Below are positions 7,969-18,332 of a stretch of DNA of 56,629 nucleotides, one piece after another. The position numbers and the translations under genes were made by a program. The stretch is taken from NCBI GenBank assembly GCA_944321165.1, contig CALUKE010000015.1:1-56629 (forward strand), written 5' to 3'. How positions within the stretch are numbered: position 1 is the stretch's first letter; each line of letters opens with the position of its first letter. The stretch comes from an uncultured Odoribacter sp. (lineage in GTDB: Bacteria > Bacteroidota > Bacteroidia > Bacteroidales > Marinifilaceae). The notes beneath the pieces were generated by a model. The model was not told where the DNA came from. It saw only the letters and a program-made list of their open reading frames with translations, and did no database searches.

Positions 7969-10900
7969 ATGAGAAAAAAACGGAATGATGTATTTCCTTT
8001 ACCAAGAGAATGGTCGGAAAAAATGTTACTGCGTATGAAGTTGACGCTTGTACTCGTATGTTGTCTGTTTTTGCAGTCTTTTGGCATTGCGTATGCACAA
8101 TCAATCAGTCTGAAGAAACAGAATGCTTCGCTTGAAGAGATTATTTGGGCTTTGAAAGAAAAGACAAAGTTAAATTTTTTATACAGCAATGAAGATGTTG
8201 CCGGTGTGAAAGGTATCAATATCGATGTTGAAAATGCCCAATTGGACATGATTTTAAAACAGTGTCTGTCCGGTACGGATTTGTTGTATGTGGAAGAGAA
8301 TAATGCGATTATTATTCGTCGGGCAGACAAGGAGGTGCGATTGCCTCAGCAGAAAATATGGAAGGTTGTTGGTACTGTGCATGATGAAAAGGGACAGCCG
8401 CTGCCTGGTGTGGCAATTCTTGTGGAAGGAACGACTGTCGGTGTTACTACGGATATCGATGGAAAATATGCGATTGAATGTCCGTATATCGAGGGATTGG
8501 CATTGCGATTCTCTTTTATTGGAATGAAAACGCAACGTGTTGTCATCGGAGATAAAACGGAATTGAATGTAGTAATGAAGGTGGATGTGAAAGAGATGGA
8601 AGAGGTGGTGGTGACAGGATATGGTAACATTCGGAAATCCAGTTATACGGGTAATGTCGTTCAGGTGAAGCAGGAAGATCTTTTGAAAGTGTCTCGTTCG
8701 AATATCATTTCTGCTTTGCAGAGTTTTGATCCTTCTTTGCGTATCAGTACGAACAATGAATGGGGCTCTGATCCGAATACTTTGCCGGAATTTTATATTC
8801 GTGGTCGGTCGGGTATTGTTACTGAGGATTTGTCGGTAGCGACGTATTCTGAAAATCTGTTGTCAAAGTCTTCTTTGGAGAATAATCCCAATATCCCAAC
8901 TTTTATCGTTGATGGCTTTGAGACGGATATGGAGAATATCTATGACATGGATCCGACGAGAATCGAAAGCATTACGATCTTGAAGGATGCTGCTGCAACT
9001 GCCATGTATGGATCTCGGGCTGCGAATGGGGTGATTGTCATTACTACGGTAGCACCTAAAAGTGGGGAATTCCGTTTGTCCTATTCTTTTACGGGTGCAT
9101 TGACCATGCCTGACTTATCTGATTATAATTTAGCAAATGCTGAGGAAAAATTGGAAATTGAGCGTTTGGCAGGTATTTATAATCCCATCGATGAAACGGA
9201 TTTTGCGAATAAGCAGAAACAGTATTATGCCCGTTACAAGAGAATATTGGAAGGAGTGGATACGGATTGGATGAAAATACCGGTACAGACTGTTTTTAAT
9301 CATATGCACAGTCTTTTTCTGGAAGGAGGTTCAGAAGAGATGAGGATTGGACTTCGATTTGGCTATAATAATGAAGATGGTGTGATGAAAAAATCTAAGC
9401 GGGACAGATATTCGATCGGATTGATTTTGGGATATAACCTGTCCAATCTGCAAATAAGAAATGAAGTTTCTTTTTCAAGAATGAATTCAAAGGATTCTCC
9501 CTATGGACTGTTTAGCGATTTTGTTCGTATGTTGCCCTATGATAGAGTGTATGATGAATTGGGAAATATCGTGAAGGAATTGGAATTTACCCGGATCAAT
9601 TTGCGGATTGCAAATAATCCTCTTTATGAAGCGACATTGGGAAACTATACCACGAATCAGTACAATGAGTTGCAGAATAATTTAAGTCTGAATTGGAATA
9701 TCACCAAGGCTTTAGCTGTGAAAGCGTCTTTTGGTATAAATATGAAATATTCTGATTTTGAAAGTTTCATAGATCCATTGTCTACGAAGAGTACCATATT
9801 GGCATCTGAAGATAGTTCTCTGGCCGGTAATTTGGCTTTGCAAAGTTCTCGGAGTGTAAATTGGGATTCTCAGTTATTGTTGCTGTTTAATAACAATTAC
9901 GATCGCCATTATATCAATTTGACAGCCGGTTTCAATGCAACTTCCAATACGATGCGTTCAGAAAGCAGTTCATATCAAGGATTCCCGTCTGGCGATATGC
10001 ATTCGTCAAATTCTGCTCGTAAGATCGTCAGCAAACCGTCTAAAAGTTCAAACTATACCCGTCTATTCGGTTTCGTAGGAAATTTGAATTATACGTATGA
10101 CAATATTTATTTGTTGGATATGGCGGTTCGTATCGATGGTTCATCAGAGTTTGGAAAGAATCAGAAATTTGCGCCATTCTGGTCGGCCGGTATCGGTTTG
10201 AATATTCACAATTATGATTTCTTCCCGGAAAATAAGATTTTGACTCTTTTGAAGATAAGAGGATCTTATGGACAAACCGGTAAGACAAATTTTGAGCCTT
10301 ATGTTGCTTCCACAATGTATGAGCCACTGGATGATGATTGGTATGTTGCTGGAGGCTATGGTGTGAAAATGATGGCTTTGGGAAATCCGGATTTGAAGTG
10401 GGAACGTACAAATATTTTAGACGTGGGATTCGATTCCTATTGGTTTAATCAAAGATTGGCATTGAATGTTTCTTATTATAATCGACTTACAGTGGATATG
10501 ATTACAGATGTAACTGTGCCGTCTTCCAGTGGTTTCTATTCTTATAAAGATAACATGGGAGAGATTGTCAATCGCGGGGTTGAAGTATTTGCCCGTTTGA
10601 ATGTTTTCTCGAATGAAAATGTCATGCTGGATGTGTGGGGAAATGCTGCGCACAATAAGAATGAGATAAAGAAGATTTCAGAATCTTTGAAGCGTTATAA
10701 TGATGAAATTAACGATTATTATCAGGAAGCTGAAAATAACAGGGTTAGTGACGAAAAATATTCGAAGACATTCACGAAATATGTAGAAGGCGGTTCTGTA
10801 ACATCTATTTTCGGGGTACGTTCTTTGGGAATTGACCCTACCAATGGAAAAGAAATGTTTCTGACAAAGGAAGGGAATCTGTCGTATGAGTGGAAGGCTG

Positions 10901-11385
10901 AAGACCAGGTGATTATCGGAAATACGGAACCCAAGCTACAAGGTTCCTTTGGTATCAATTTCCGATATAAGAATCTGTCATTGTTTACTTCTTTTATGTA
11001 TGCATGGGGAGGGCAGGAATATAACTATACTTTGGTTAATAAAGTGGAAAATGCAGATGTACAGTTTCAGAATGTAGATAAACGGGTACTTTACGATCGT
11101 TGGCAAAATGTGGGGGATATTACTCCATTGAAGGATATAAAAAATAGAGATCAGTCGACTTTACCGACCTCCCGTTTTGTTCAGGATAATAATTATTTGT
11201 CTTTGAGTGCGATTACTTTGGGATATGATTTGAAATCCAAGCAAATGAAAAAGATGGGGTTGAGTCTCTTACGCTTCGAGATGAGTATGAATGATATTGG
11301 TTATTTTTCTTCCATTCTGCAGGAAAGAGGAACAAGTTATCCGTATTCCCGTACGGTCAATTTATCAATAAAAGCTAATTTCTAA
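7969..11385 (+). CDS. SusC/RagA-family TonB-dependent transducer, module A
   Basis: The protein has 1138 residues. The signal peptide ends near AYAQ (44). An STN signalling domain (about 45-118) is followed by a carboxypeptidase-regulatory-like domain (about 130-205), a TonB box region (EEVVVTGYG, about 212-219), a plug and a 22-strand barrel to the terminal Phe. The STN domain marks it as a transducer that signals to FecR as well as a transporter. SusC pairs with the following SusD lipoprotein to capture and import a substrate at the outer membrane. The substrate cannot be told from sequence. Confidence 0.95.
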   Translation: MRKKRNDVFPLPREWSEKMLLRMKLTLVLVCCLFLQSFGIAYAQSISLKKQNASLEEIIWALKEKTKLNFLYSNEDVAGVKGINIDVENAQLDMILKQCLSGTDLLYVEENNAIIIRRADKEVRLPQQKIWKVVGTVHDEKGQPLPGVAILVEGTTVGVTTDIDGKYAIECPYIEGLALRFSFIGMKTQRVVIGDKTELNVVMKVDVKEMEEVVVTGYGNIRKSSYTGNVVQVKQEDLLKVSRSNIISALQSFDPSLRISTNNEWGSDPNTLPEFYIRGRSGIVTEDLSVATYSENLLSKSSLENNPNIPTFIVDGFETDMENIYDMDPTRIESITILKDAAATAMYGSRAANGVIVITTVAPKSGEFRLSYSFTGALTMPDLSDYNLANAEEKLEIERLAGIYNPIDETDFANKQKQYYARYKRILEGVDTDWMKIPVQTVFNHMHSLFLEGGSEEMRIGLRFGYNNEDGVMKKSKRDRYSIGLILGYNLSNLQIRNEVSFSRMNSKDSPYGLFSDFVRMLPYDRVYDELGNIVKELEFTRINLRIANNPLYEATLGNYTTNQYNELQNNLSLNWNITKALAVKASFGINMKYSDFESFIDPLSTKSTILASEDSSLAGNLALQSSRSVNWDSQLLLLFNNNYDRHYINLTAGFNATSNTMRSESSSYQGFPSGDMHSSNSARKIVSKPSKSSNYTRLFGFVGNLNYTYDNIYLLDMAVRIDGSSEFGKNQKFAPFWSAGIGLNIHNYDFFPENKILTLLKIRGSYGQTGKTNFEPYVASTMYEPLDDDWYVAGGYGVKMMALGNPDLKWERTNILDVGFDSYWFNQRLALNVSYYNRLTVDMITDVTVPSSSGFYSYKDNMGEIVNRGVEVFARLNVFSNENVMLDVWGNAAHNKNEIKKISESLKRYNDEINDYYQEAENNRVSDEKYSKTFTKYVEGGSVTSIFGVRSLGIDPTNGKEMFLTKEGNLSYEWKAEDQVIIGNTEPKLQGSFGINFRYKNLSLFTSFMYAWGGQEYNYTLVNKVENADVQFQNVDKRVLYDRWQNVGDITPLKDIKNRDQSTLPTSRFVQDNNYLSLSAITLGYDLKSKQMKKMGLSLLRFEMSMNDIGYFSSILQERGTSYPYSRTVNLSIKANF

Positions 11386-11395
11386 TATGGTTATT

Positions 11396-12850
11396 ATGAG
11401 AAAGTTAAATATATTTATATTACTGTATTTGACTCTGATTGGGAGTTCGTGTAATTGGCTCGAAGTTCCATTCGAGGATAGAATTTCTGAAGAGGAATTG
11501 TTTAAAAATGGCGATGGTTATCGAAGAGTTTTGGTGGGAGTTTATACTAGCATATCTACTGAAGCTTTGTATGGTAAAGAGTTGACTTGGGGATTTATGG
11601 ATGTTATTGGGCAAATGTATAAACTGGATAATTCTTCTTCTCTGGTATATAAAAAGGCAATTCAATATTCTTGGAAGAATTTGCAGGTTGCCCCTGTAAT
11701 GGAACAAATCTGGTGTAATATTTATAATGCAATTGCCAATTGTAATAATTTGATACAACAGGTTCAGAAGGCGGATTCCAGTTTGTTTGCCTTCAAGGGG
11801 GGTGAGCAAAAGATGATTCTGGCAGAAGCATTGGCATTGCGCGGTATGCTGCATTTCGACCTGTTGCGTATATTTGCACCGGCTCCTGTCACTCATCCGA
11901 CGGGGAATTGGTTGCCTTATAATAAAGTTCATCCGGAAACCATACCTACACCAATCACAGTGGATGCGTTTCTGGAAAACGTATTTGCAGATTTGAAGGA
12001 AGCTCAAAAACTATTGGAAGATGTGGATTTATCTAATAAAAGTGCATTTCAAAAGATTGCTAGATTTGGTATTGCCGCTGGGATAAATAATGATCGTTTT
12101 ATTGATCATCGAGGTTATCGAATGAATTATTATTCTGTGAGTGCTTTGTTGGCTCGGGCTTATTTTTATGCAGGAGGAAAATATGAAGAATTAGCTTATA
12201 ATGAAGCAAGTGAATTAATAGAACTATGCAATACGACATATTTTAGCTTTTCTTCTGAGGATGATATCCGTTTAGGAGATATTAAATTTTATGGAGATGT
12301 ATTAGGTGGATTATATAATGAAGAGTTGACGGATTTTGACAAAGCTGTAAACGGGACAACTCAATATTTAGCGTTGAATAATATAGAGGCTATTTATGGT
12401 GAAGAATTAGAGGATGATTTACGTTATAAAAATCAAGTGGAAAAATACGAAGATAAAGGAGTGTATTATTATCGACTGGTAAAATATAGGGAACAAACAG
12501 GGAATGTTTTGTCGAATGCTGAAATCAGTAGTTGTTTGATACCTTTGATTCGTTTGAGTGAGATGTATTATATTGCTGGGGAATATCTGTTTGACAAGGA
12601 TCCTGAAAAGGCTCAGAGTATGCTTGCTCATATCAAAACAGGACGTGGTCTGTTAAATGTGGATCTTAGTAATTTGCTTGTAAGAGAAGATTATATGAAT
12701 GTATTGGAAAACGATATGCGGAGAGAATTGGCTGGAGAAGGGCAAATTTTCTTTTATTATAAACGTTTAAATAAGACTATTCCGGGATTTGTTGGTAGTA
12801 TGACGAATGATCATTTTGTCGCTCCGATACCTGATAGTGAAAAAATATAA
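11396..12850 (+). CDS. SusD/RagB-family surface lipoprotein, module A
   Basis: The protein has 484 residues from 11396; an ATG at 11387 adds three. The lipobox is IGSSC. NCNNLIQQV and AEALALRGMLHFDLLRIFAP are the SusD helical repeats, and the C-terminal half carries the RagB/SusD tail (GEGQIFFYYKRL). It is the lid of the SusC barrel and binds substrate. The start at 11396 was preferred because other lipoprotein genes here begin in the same TTATG context. It lies directly after susC. Confidence 0.93.
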   Translation: MRKLNIFILLYLTLIGSSCNWLEVPFEDRISEEELFKNGDGYRRVLVGVYTSISTEALYGKELTWGFMDVIGQMYKLDNSSSLVYKKAIQYSWKNLQVAPVMEQIWCNIYNAIANCNNLIQQVQKADSSLFAFKGGEQKMILAEALALRGMLHFDLLRIFAPAPVTHPTGNWLPYNKVHPETIPTPITVDAFLENVFADLKEAQKLLEDVDLSNKSAFQKIARFGIAAGINNDRFIDHRGYRMNYYSVSALLARAYFYAGGKYEELAYNEASELIELCNTTYFSFSSEDDIRLGDIKFYGDVLGGLYNEELTDFDKAVNGTTQYLALNNIEAIYGEELEDDLRYKNQVEKYEDKGVYYYRLVKYREQTGNVLSNAEISSCLIPLIRLSEMYYIAGEYLFDKDPEKAQSMLAHIKTGRGLLNVDLSNLLVREDYMNVLENDMRRELAGEGQIFFYYKRLNKTIPGFVGSMTNDHFVAPIPDSEKI

Positions 12851-12855
12851 GTGTT

Positions 12856-13536
12856 ATGAAAAAGGTATTATTTATATTATTGCTTGGTTTTTTGTTTTCT
12901 TGTCAGAGAGAAGAAATCGAAACATTTGATAATGACGTGTCTTTCCTTGCTTTCAGTAAGAATTTTTATACCGATAGTTTGGAGATGTCTTTTATGTTCT
13001 ATTTTTCGGATGAGGTTAGTTATCCGATAGAGGTGGTCCGTTCAGGGAAAATATACGATGAAGATATAGAATACACTTTGTCGGTAGATACAGAACTGAC
13101 TAATTTGCCGACGAAGAATTATGAGATTCCGTCTTCTTTTATTTTTCGAAAAAACCTAATAGTGGATACTGCCTATATCCTTCTGAAAAATAGTGTAGAA
13201 ATGCAGGATACAACTTTGCGTTTGGTATTGAATATTGATTCCAATGAATATGTGACACCGGGGGTAGTGGGCAATAGAAAAGTTCGTTGTTTTGTGACAG
13301 ATAAAGTGGTGAGACCTGATTGGTGGGATTCGACAATAGAATATTTTTATCTGGGAACTTATTCGGAGGCGAAATATACTTTGTTTATTCAGGTGACACA
13401 GGTAACGAGTCTGGCAGGAATGAACAGTGCATTGATTCGTAAGTATGCGTTACAATTTAAGGCATATCTGGAGGAAAATCCGACACCAGATGAAACGGAA
13501 GCAGATGGAATCATGAAAGTAACAGTAATCGTTTAA
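12856..13536 (+). CDS. DUF4843 lipoprotein, module A
   Basis: The protein has 226 residues with lipobox FLFSC (Cys16). VSFLAFSKNFYTDSLEMSF and the motif RPDWWDSTIEYFYLGTYSEAKYTLF fit DUF4843 proteins, which are repeatedly found just after SusD in Bacteroidales. It starts five bases after susD stops. The function is unknown; an accessory surface lipoprotein of the SusCD complex is the obvious guess. Confidence 0.8.
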   Translation: MKKVLFILLLGFLFSCQREEIETFDNDVSFLAFSKNFYTDSLEMSFMFYFSDEVSYPIEVVRSGKIYDEDIEYTLSVDTELTNLPTKNYEIPSSFIFRKNLIVDTAYILLKNSVEMQDTTLRLVLNIDSNEYVTPGVVGNRKVRCFVTDKVVRPDWWDSTIEYFYLGTYSEAKYTLFIQVTQVTSLAGMNSALIRKYALQFKAYLEENPTPDETEADGIMKVTVIV

Positions 13537-13546
13537 TATGGAAATT

Positions 13547-15127
13547 ATGAAATGGATTGTATATTTATTGATAATAAATCTTTTCCTGTTTGCTTCTTGT
13601 GAAGATTATATGGGAAAAGACGATTATGTGTCAATCGGTGCGGCTGAAATTGGAAATATAAATACGACTTACAATGTAGAGGTCGGTAAATATCTGGAAA
13701 TTACTCCGAAGTTAGAATTGAATTTAATTGATTCCACCAATCTGGAGTATCAATGGCTGCTGGATGGAGAAGTGATTTCGGATTCCCGTGAATTGAAACA
13801 TCAATTTATGGTCTCGGGAACTTATAGGCTTATTTTAAATGTCATTAATACGCAAAATGGAATGACTTATGTTAGTGACTGTTCCGTTATTGTGAATCCT
13901 CGTTATGCAAGGAGTTGGTTGGTACTTTCGGAAGAAAACGGGAAGTCCGTATTATCGGCAATCGTATTTAAGAAAGTTTCCGGTGGAAGTACAGCATTGC
14001 CAGGAGTTCGTGATACTCTTGTATATGAAGGGGCCGATTACAATATTTATGAACAGATTAGTGGAGAAGTTTTGGGAAATGGACCTGTGAAATTGGTAGA
14101 ACATTGGGTAAAAGATTATCAGGCCTTGGGTGAGGTATTGGTGATACAGAAGAGTGGCCCGGTTGAATTAAATGGAGAATCTCTGGTGAAAGAAACAGAT
14201 GTCAAGAATGAATTTCTGGATGGTGTGTATCCGGAAGGTTTTGTTTGCAAAGATGCTTGGCTGACTGCTTCTATGGGATATTTATTGGGAGAAGACAATC
14301 GCATGTATTATAAAGTGAATGATCGGGATAGTGCTTTCCAAACCGGTTATTATCAGATGGAACCATATTTGAATGGAGAGAAATTCTTGCAGATCACTCC
14401 CAATTATTATTATGCACTTTTTAGACCCCCTCTTGTTTTAAGAGAAAGGGATAATAAATTTGCTATATTAGTTGAGCGAGAGTATAATAATATGGTCGGA
14501 TTTGGAGGAACGAACGGACTTTTGGTTGACTTGTTGTATATGGGAGGAATTGAAAATGATTTTAATCATACGAATATCGAGGTATTATATACGACTGCAA
14601 CGAATGGAAATCGGTTTTTGTCTGTTTACAGAGATACGGTCGAAAATAAATGTTATGTACACCAATTCCTGTTGAATGTTTCTGGAAATAATGCAACAGC
14701 AATGCAGGTGGGGTCTCAATATGGGAAAAAGGAGGTCGATTCTTATTTATTCGAGGATTTTGTTGATATGTGTGTATTCCCTGTAACGAAGCGTAAACTT
14801 TCCATCATTGCTTCTGGAAATAAGTTGTATTGGTATCAGGATAAGGTCTCTAAACCTCAGTATGGCTTGTTCCATGAATTTGATCACCGGATAGTTTCGT
14901 TATCTTTGAAAGATTTCAATTCTTCTTCCAGTGTTGATGCCGCAACTTATTATGGTGGACCTCATTTGGCTGTGGCTTTGGACAGTGGGGAGGTTTATAT
15001 TCTTCGTATCAATGATACCGATCCAACTATTTTTGATGTAATTTGGCAAGGAGGAGGATTTGGAAATATTAAAGATGTAATATATAAATACGGTACTTAT
15101 AATGCTGTAAGAAATCTTGAATATTAA
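13547..15127 (+). CDS. PKD-like family lipoprotein, module A
   Basis: The protein has 526 residues from 13547 (529 from 13538). The lipobox is LFASC, followed by EDYMGKDDY. A PKD/Ig-like beta domain (about 45-115, LEYQWLLDGEVISDSRELKHQF) precedes a long beta-rich part of unknown fold with many Tyr and Trp residues. It matches the PKD-like lipoproteins found fourth in such SusCD modules, which probably bind substrate on the cell surface (inferred). It is followed by a hairpin terminator. Confidence 0.8.
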   Translation: MKWIVYLLIINLFLFASCEDYMGKDDYVSIGAAEIGNINTTYNVEVGKYLEITPKLELNLIDSTNLEYQWLLDGEVISDSRELKHQFMVSGTYRLILNVINTQNGMTYVSDCSVIVNPRYARSWLVLSEENGKSVLSAIVFKKVSGGSTALPGVRDTLVYEGADYNIYEQISGEVLGNGPVKLVEHWVKDYQALGEVLVIQKSGPVELNGESLVKETDVKNEFLDGVYPEGFVCKDAWLTASMGYLLGEDNRMYYKVNDRDSAFQTGYYQMEPYLNGEKFLQITPNYYYALFRPPLVLRERDNKFAILVEREYNNMVGFGGTNGLLVDLLYMGGIENDFNHTNIEVLYTTATNGNRFLSVYRDTVENKCYVHQFLLNVSGNNATAMQVGSQYGKKEVDSYLFEDFVDMCVFPVTKRKLSIIASGNKLYWYQDKVSKPQYGLFHEFDHRIVSLSLKDFNSSSSVDAATYYGGPHLAVALDSGEVYILRINDTDPTIFDVIWQGGGFGNIKDVIYKYGTYNAVRNLEY

Positions 15128-15132
15128 TTTGT

Positions 15133-15167
15133 AAAGGGGAATTCCTAGTGATGGAAATTCCCCTTTT
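15133..15167 (+). terminator. Hairpin terminator between module A and the ABC genes
   Basis: AAAGGGGAATT (15133-15143) pairs with AATTCCCCTTT (15156-15166) across 12 bases, followed by only four T residues in all. The short T run suggests partial read-through into the ABC genes. Confidence 0.75.
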
Positions 15168-15216
15168 CGTGTAACGTTTTTGAATGTTTTGGATAACTGA
15201 TCAAGAGGGATTAAAT

Positions 15217-16155
15217 ATGAAAGAAGATATTGTTATTGTTGACCATATATCGCATAAATATTCGGATATCTATGTTTTGCAAGATATTGATTTTAAAATT
15301 CCATCCAATTGTATCATGGGGTTATTGGGATCTAATGGAGCTGGTAAATCGACGACCATGAATATTATTTGCGGAGTATTGAAGCAAACTGCAGGCAATG
15401 TGTATATTGGCGGGGAAAATGTTTTGAAAAATCCGATTTCGGCGAAAAAATTGATTGGTTTTCTGCCCCAGAAGGCTCCTTTGTATATGGATATGACAGT
15501 AAATGAATATTTGACATATTGTGCTGAGTTGCATTTGGTCGCGAAAAAAGAGATCCCGAAAGCGATTGAACGAGTGGAGGCTATCTGTTCCATCGGTCAC
15601 TATCGTCACAAAGTGATCAAACAACTCTCTGGCGGTTATCAGCAGCGGGTCGGAATTGCACAGGCTATTGTTCATAATCCTCGTTTTGTTGTATTGGATG
15701 AACCTACGAATGGTTTGGATCCCAATCAGATATTGGATGTTCGGAAATTGATCAAAAGCTTGGCGGAGGAGGCGACTGTTTTGGTTTCTACGCATATATT
15801 GTCAGAAGTGGAAGCTATCTGTTCCGATATCGTTATGATTGAACATGGACACTTGGTATTTTCTGGAACAATGAGACAGTTTAACGATAGTGTCGCTCGT
15901 GATTCTGTTTGGGTGCGTTTGGCCCATGAGGTGGATATCCGTGAATTATCTGCTTTCCCTGGATGTCAACGCGTACAGATATTGGGGAATGGAGAGTATC
16001 GCATACATTTTGATGTTCGGCTTTTATCTAAGGTAACAGAAGATTTAATTGTATTTTGTCAATCAAAGGAATGGCATTTACAAGAAATTGTTTTGGAGAA
16101 ATGTTCTCTGAATGACGTTTTTGCATATTTATCTTCTCAAAAAAATAAAGCATGA
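15217..16155 (+). CDS. ABC transporter ATP-binding protein (GldA-like)
   Basis: The protein has 312 residues from the ATG at 15217, chosen over one 33 bases upstream because AGAGGGA precedes it and the product begins at the usual family position. Walker A is GSNGAGKST (38-46), the signature is LSGGYQQ (137-143), Walker B is VVLDEPTNGLDP (DE at 161-162), and the H-loop is STHILSE. It resembles GldA/CcmA-type ATPases that drive multi-drug or gliding-associated exporters. Its stop overlaps the next start by four bases (ATGA), so it is translationally coupled to the permease. Confidence 0.92.
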   Translation: MKEDIVIVDHISHKYSDIYVLQDIDFKIPSNCIMGLLGSNGAGKSTTMNIICGVLKQTAGNVYIGGENVLKNPISAKKLIGFLPQKAPLYMDMTVNEYLTYCAELHLVAKKEIPKAIERVEAICSIGHYRHKVIKQLSGGYQQRVGIAQAIVHNPRFVVLDEPTNGLDPNQILDVRKLIKSLAEEATVLVSTHILSEVEAICSDIVMIEHGHLVFSGTMRQFNDSVARDSVWVRLAHEVDIRELSAFPGCQRVQILGNGEYRIHFDVRLLSKVTEDLIVFCQSKEWHLQEIVLEKCSLNDVFAYLSSQKNKA

Positions 16156-18275
16156 AATATTTATGTATAACTATTGCAAGGAAAGAATTCAAACAACTGT
16201 TTCATACTCCGTTGGCCTGGATTCTATTGTGCTTTTTCTGGGTGTATTGTGCTTATCTTTTCTTCAATATATTGGGATCGGAATTAAAAGGACAAATTTT
16301 ATTTAAGGAACTACCTGGTTTAACCTTCAGCCTTTTCGGTTCTTATCATGGCTTGTATACAGGAGTTGTGAAGGTTATGTTTTGTTATATTCCGGTATTG
16401 ACAATGAATATGATGACACAGGAATATCAGTCCGGGGCGATTAAATTGTTACAATCCTCTCCGATTGCCTGGTATAAAATCATATTGGGAAAATATCTGG
16501 CGTTACTGTATTATGCATTTTTGATGCTGGGGATTTTATGTCTCTACGTTTTGTTTGTCTATCTATCAGTGGAAAATGCCGATTTGAGCCTGATGCTGTG
16601 TGGCCTTTTGGGGGTTACTCTGTTGGTGGGAACTTATCTTGCCATTGGTTTGTTCATGTCTGTGGTAACGAACTATCCGATTGTGGCAGTATTAGGGACC
16701 TTTTTTGTGTTGACTTTTCTTGCTTTTGTCGGTGATTTGTGGCAAGATTCCGATTGGATGAGAGAAATCACCTATTGGTTTTCGTTGAAGGGGCGGGCGG
16801 AAAATTTTATATCGGGATTATTGTCGTCCTCTGATATTGTGTATTTCTTGTTGCTAACTTCGCTCGCTTTGGGAGGAGCGATTCTATATGGTTATTTTCA
16901 GTATGATTTACCCACATGGTACAAAAAATTCGGAATCTTGATAACGGTGTTGGTCCTCTTTTTTTCGTTGGGCTATTTTTCTTCTGGGAAATATAATTTT
17001 TTTCAGCGTGATGTCTCGGATGACCGTCGTAATTCCTTGTCCCTTTCGGGAGAGGAGATTGTTTGTTCCTTGTCCGGTCCGTTAGAGGTGATGACTTATA
17101 CGAATATATTCAGTAAGTTTTATGATCTCACACCTCCTTCTAAAAGAATGAACGATATAGCCTCTTTTCAGAAATACCGGATGTTGAATCCGGAATTTCA
17201 TATGGACTATTTCTATTATGAAAAGGAATTGTCTCCGAAGGATACTCCTCCTATAATTGTGACTGGAAAAGATTTGTCAAAAGCGGAAAAAATTGCAAGA
17301 ATCTGCAATGTAACGAAATTAAAACCCAAAGAAATTGTGGCTTGGAATGAAAATCCAGATTCGTTGTTGTGTTTACAAGAGGAGGGACGTTTTTTTAGAA
17401 CCTTGAAATGGAATGGTAAAAGGGAAATTTTGCGTGTTTTTAATGATCGGATGTTATATCCGGGTGAAACGGAAATTGTGACAGCTCTGAAACGGTTAAG
17501 AGAGGGCGGGATAAAGATTTGTTGGGTGGATGGGGAGAATGGGAAAGGACTGTGGGATAAAGGTATGCAGGGATTTGCGAATGGCTTTTCGAATAAAGTG
17601 CAACGCAATGCATTGGTGAATCAGGGATTTGATTGTGTCGGGGGATTGGATTCTGCGGCAGATGTGATTGTGGTCGCTCCAGAAGAACATCTTTCGGAAG
17701 CCGAAAAAAAATGGTTGAAGACACAGTTGAGTCAAGGGAAGAATATGTTGATCGCTTGTGATAAAAAAGCTGGAGACGCATTAACTTTTTTATTTGATAC
17801 ATTGGGGATCTGTTTGGGGAATCCAATAGAGAAGACTGCGAGTTTTTCTGAGGAATTGCGGTCGCGTTTGTGTTTTACCTCTTGTGATGCCTGTTTTTTC
17901 TTTCCCAAGGCTTGTGAGTTGTTGTTGACACATAAGACCGAATTCTCTGTGTGCCCTTTGATAAAGAACAATCTTGCGCTTGAATTCTGTAGAGATGATC
18001 AGCGGATCATAGTTGTTGGGAATCTTGATTTCATGAGAAACCGTTATCTCAATGTTACAGAAAATAATCAGTATTTTTCCAATCAAAACCTTGTTCTTCA
18101 ATTGTTTTATTGGCTTTCAGCAGGGAAATATCCATTGAAACTGGTTTATGAAGAGGGGAAAACCAATTATATTGCGTTGAGTCTGGGAGAATTGAATGTA
18201 TATAATTTTATTTTTCAATATCTTATTTGTGGAATGTTGATATTCCTGGCCTATTGGATATTAAGGAAAAGATAA
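16152..18275 (+). CDS. GldF-GldG-like fused ABC permease, first copy
   Basis: The protein has 707 residues. The first 240 hold about six membrane segments with QLFHTPLAWILL near the start, as in GldF/ABC-2 permeases. A large extracytoplasmic part of GldG/IFT52-like type follows (about 285-670; ALVNQGFDCVGGLDSAADVIVVAP), and a C-terminal membrane helix ends in YWILRKR. In gliding Bacteroidota GldF and GldG are separate proteins; here they form one chain. Many Bacteroidales without gliding motility carry such genes, so an export role other than gliding is likely. Confidence 0.82.
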   Translation: MKYLCITIARKEFKQLFHTPLAWILLCFFWVYCAYLFFNILGSELKGQILFKELPGLTFSLFGSYHGLYTGVVKVMFCYIPVLTMNMMTQEYQSGAIKLLQSSPIAWYKIILGKYLALLYYAFLMLGILCLYVLFVYLSVENADLSLMLCGLLGVTLLVGTYLAIGLFMSVVTNYPIVAVLGTFFVLTFLAFVGDLWQDSDWMREITYWFSLKGRAENFISGLLSSSDIVYFLLLTSLALGGAILYGYFQYDLPTWYKKFGILITVLVLFFSLGYFSSGKYNFFQRDVSDDRRNSLSLSGEEIVCSLSGPLEVMTYTNIFSKFYDLTPPSKRMNDIASFQKYRMLNPEFHMDYFYYEKELSPKDTPPIIVTGKDLSKAEKIARICNVTKLKPKEIVAWNENPDSLLCLQEEGRFFRTLKWNGKREILRVFNDRMLYPGETEIVTALKRLREGGIKICWVDGENGKGLWDKGMQGFANGFSNKVQRNALVNQGFDCVGGLDSAADVIVVAPEEHLSEAEKKWLKTQLSQGKNMLIACDKKAGDALTFLFDTLGICLGNPIEKTASFSEELRSRLCFTSCDACFFFPKACELLLTHKTEFSVCPLIKNNLALEFCRDDQRIIVVGNLDFMRNRYLNVTENNQYFSNQNLVLQLFYWLSAGKYPLKLVYEEGKTNYIALSLGELNVYNFIFQYLICGMLIFLAYWILRKR

Positions 18276-18332
18276 GCTGATTTGTGAAGAAAAAGAGTTG
18301 GTATAGAGGTATGAAAATCAAATTTGAGAAGT

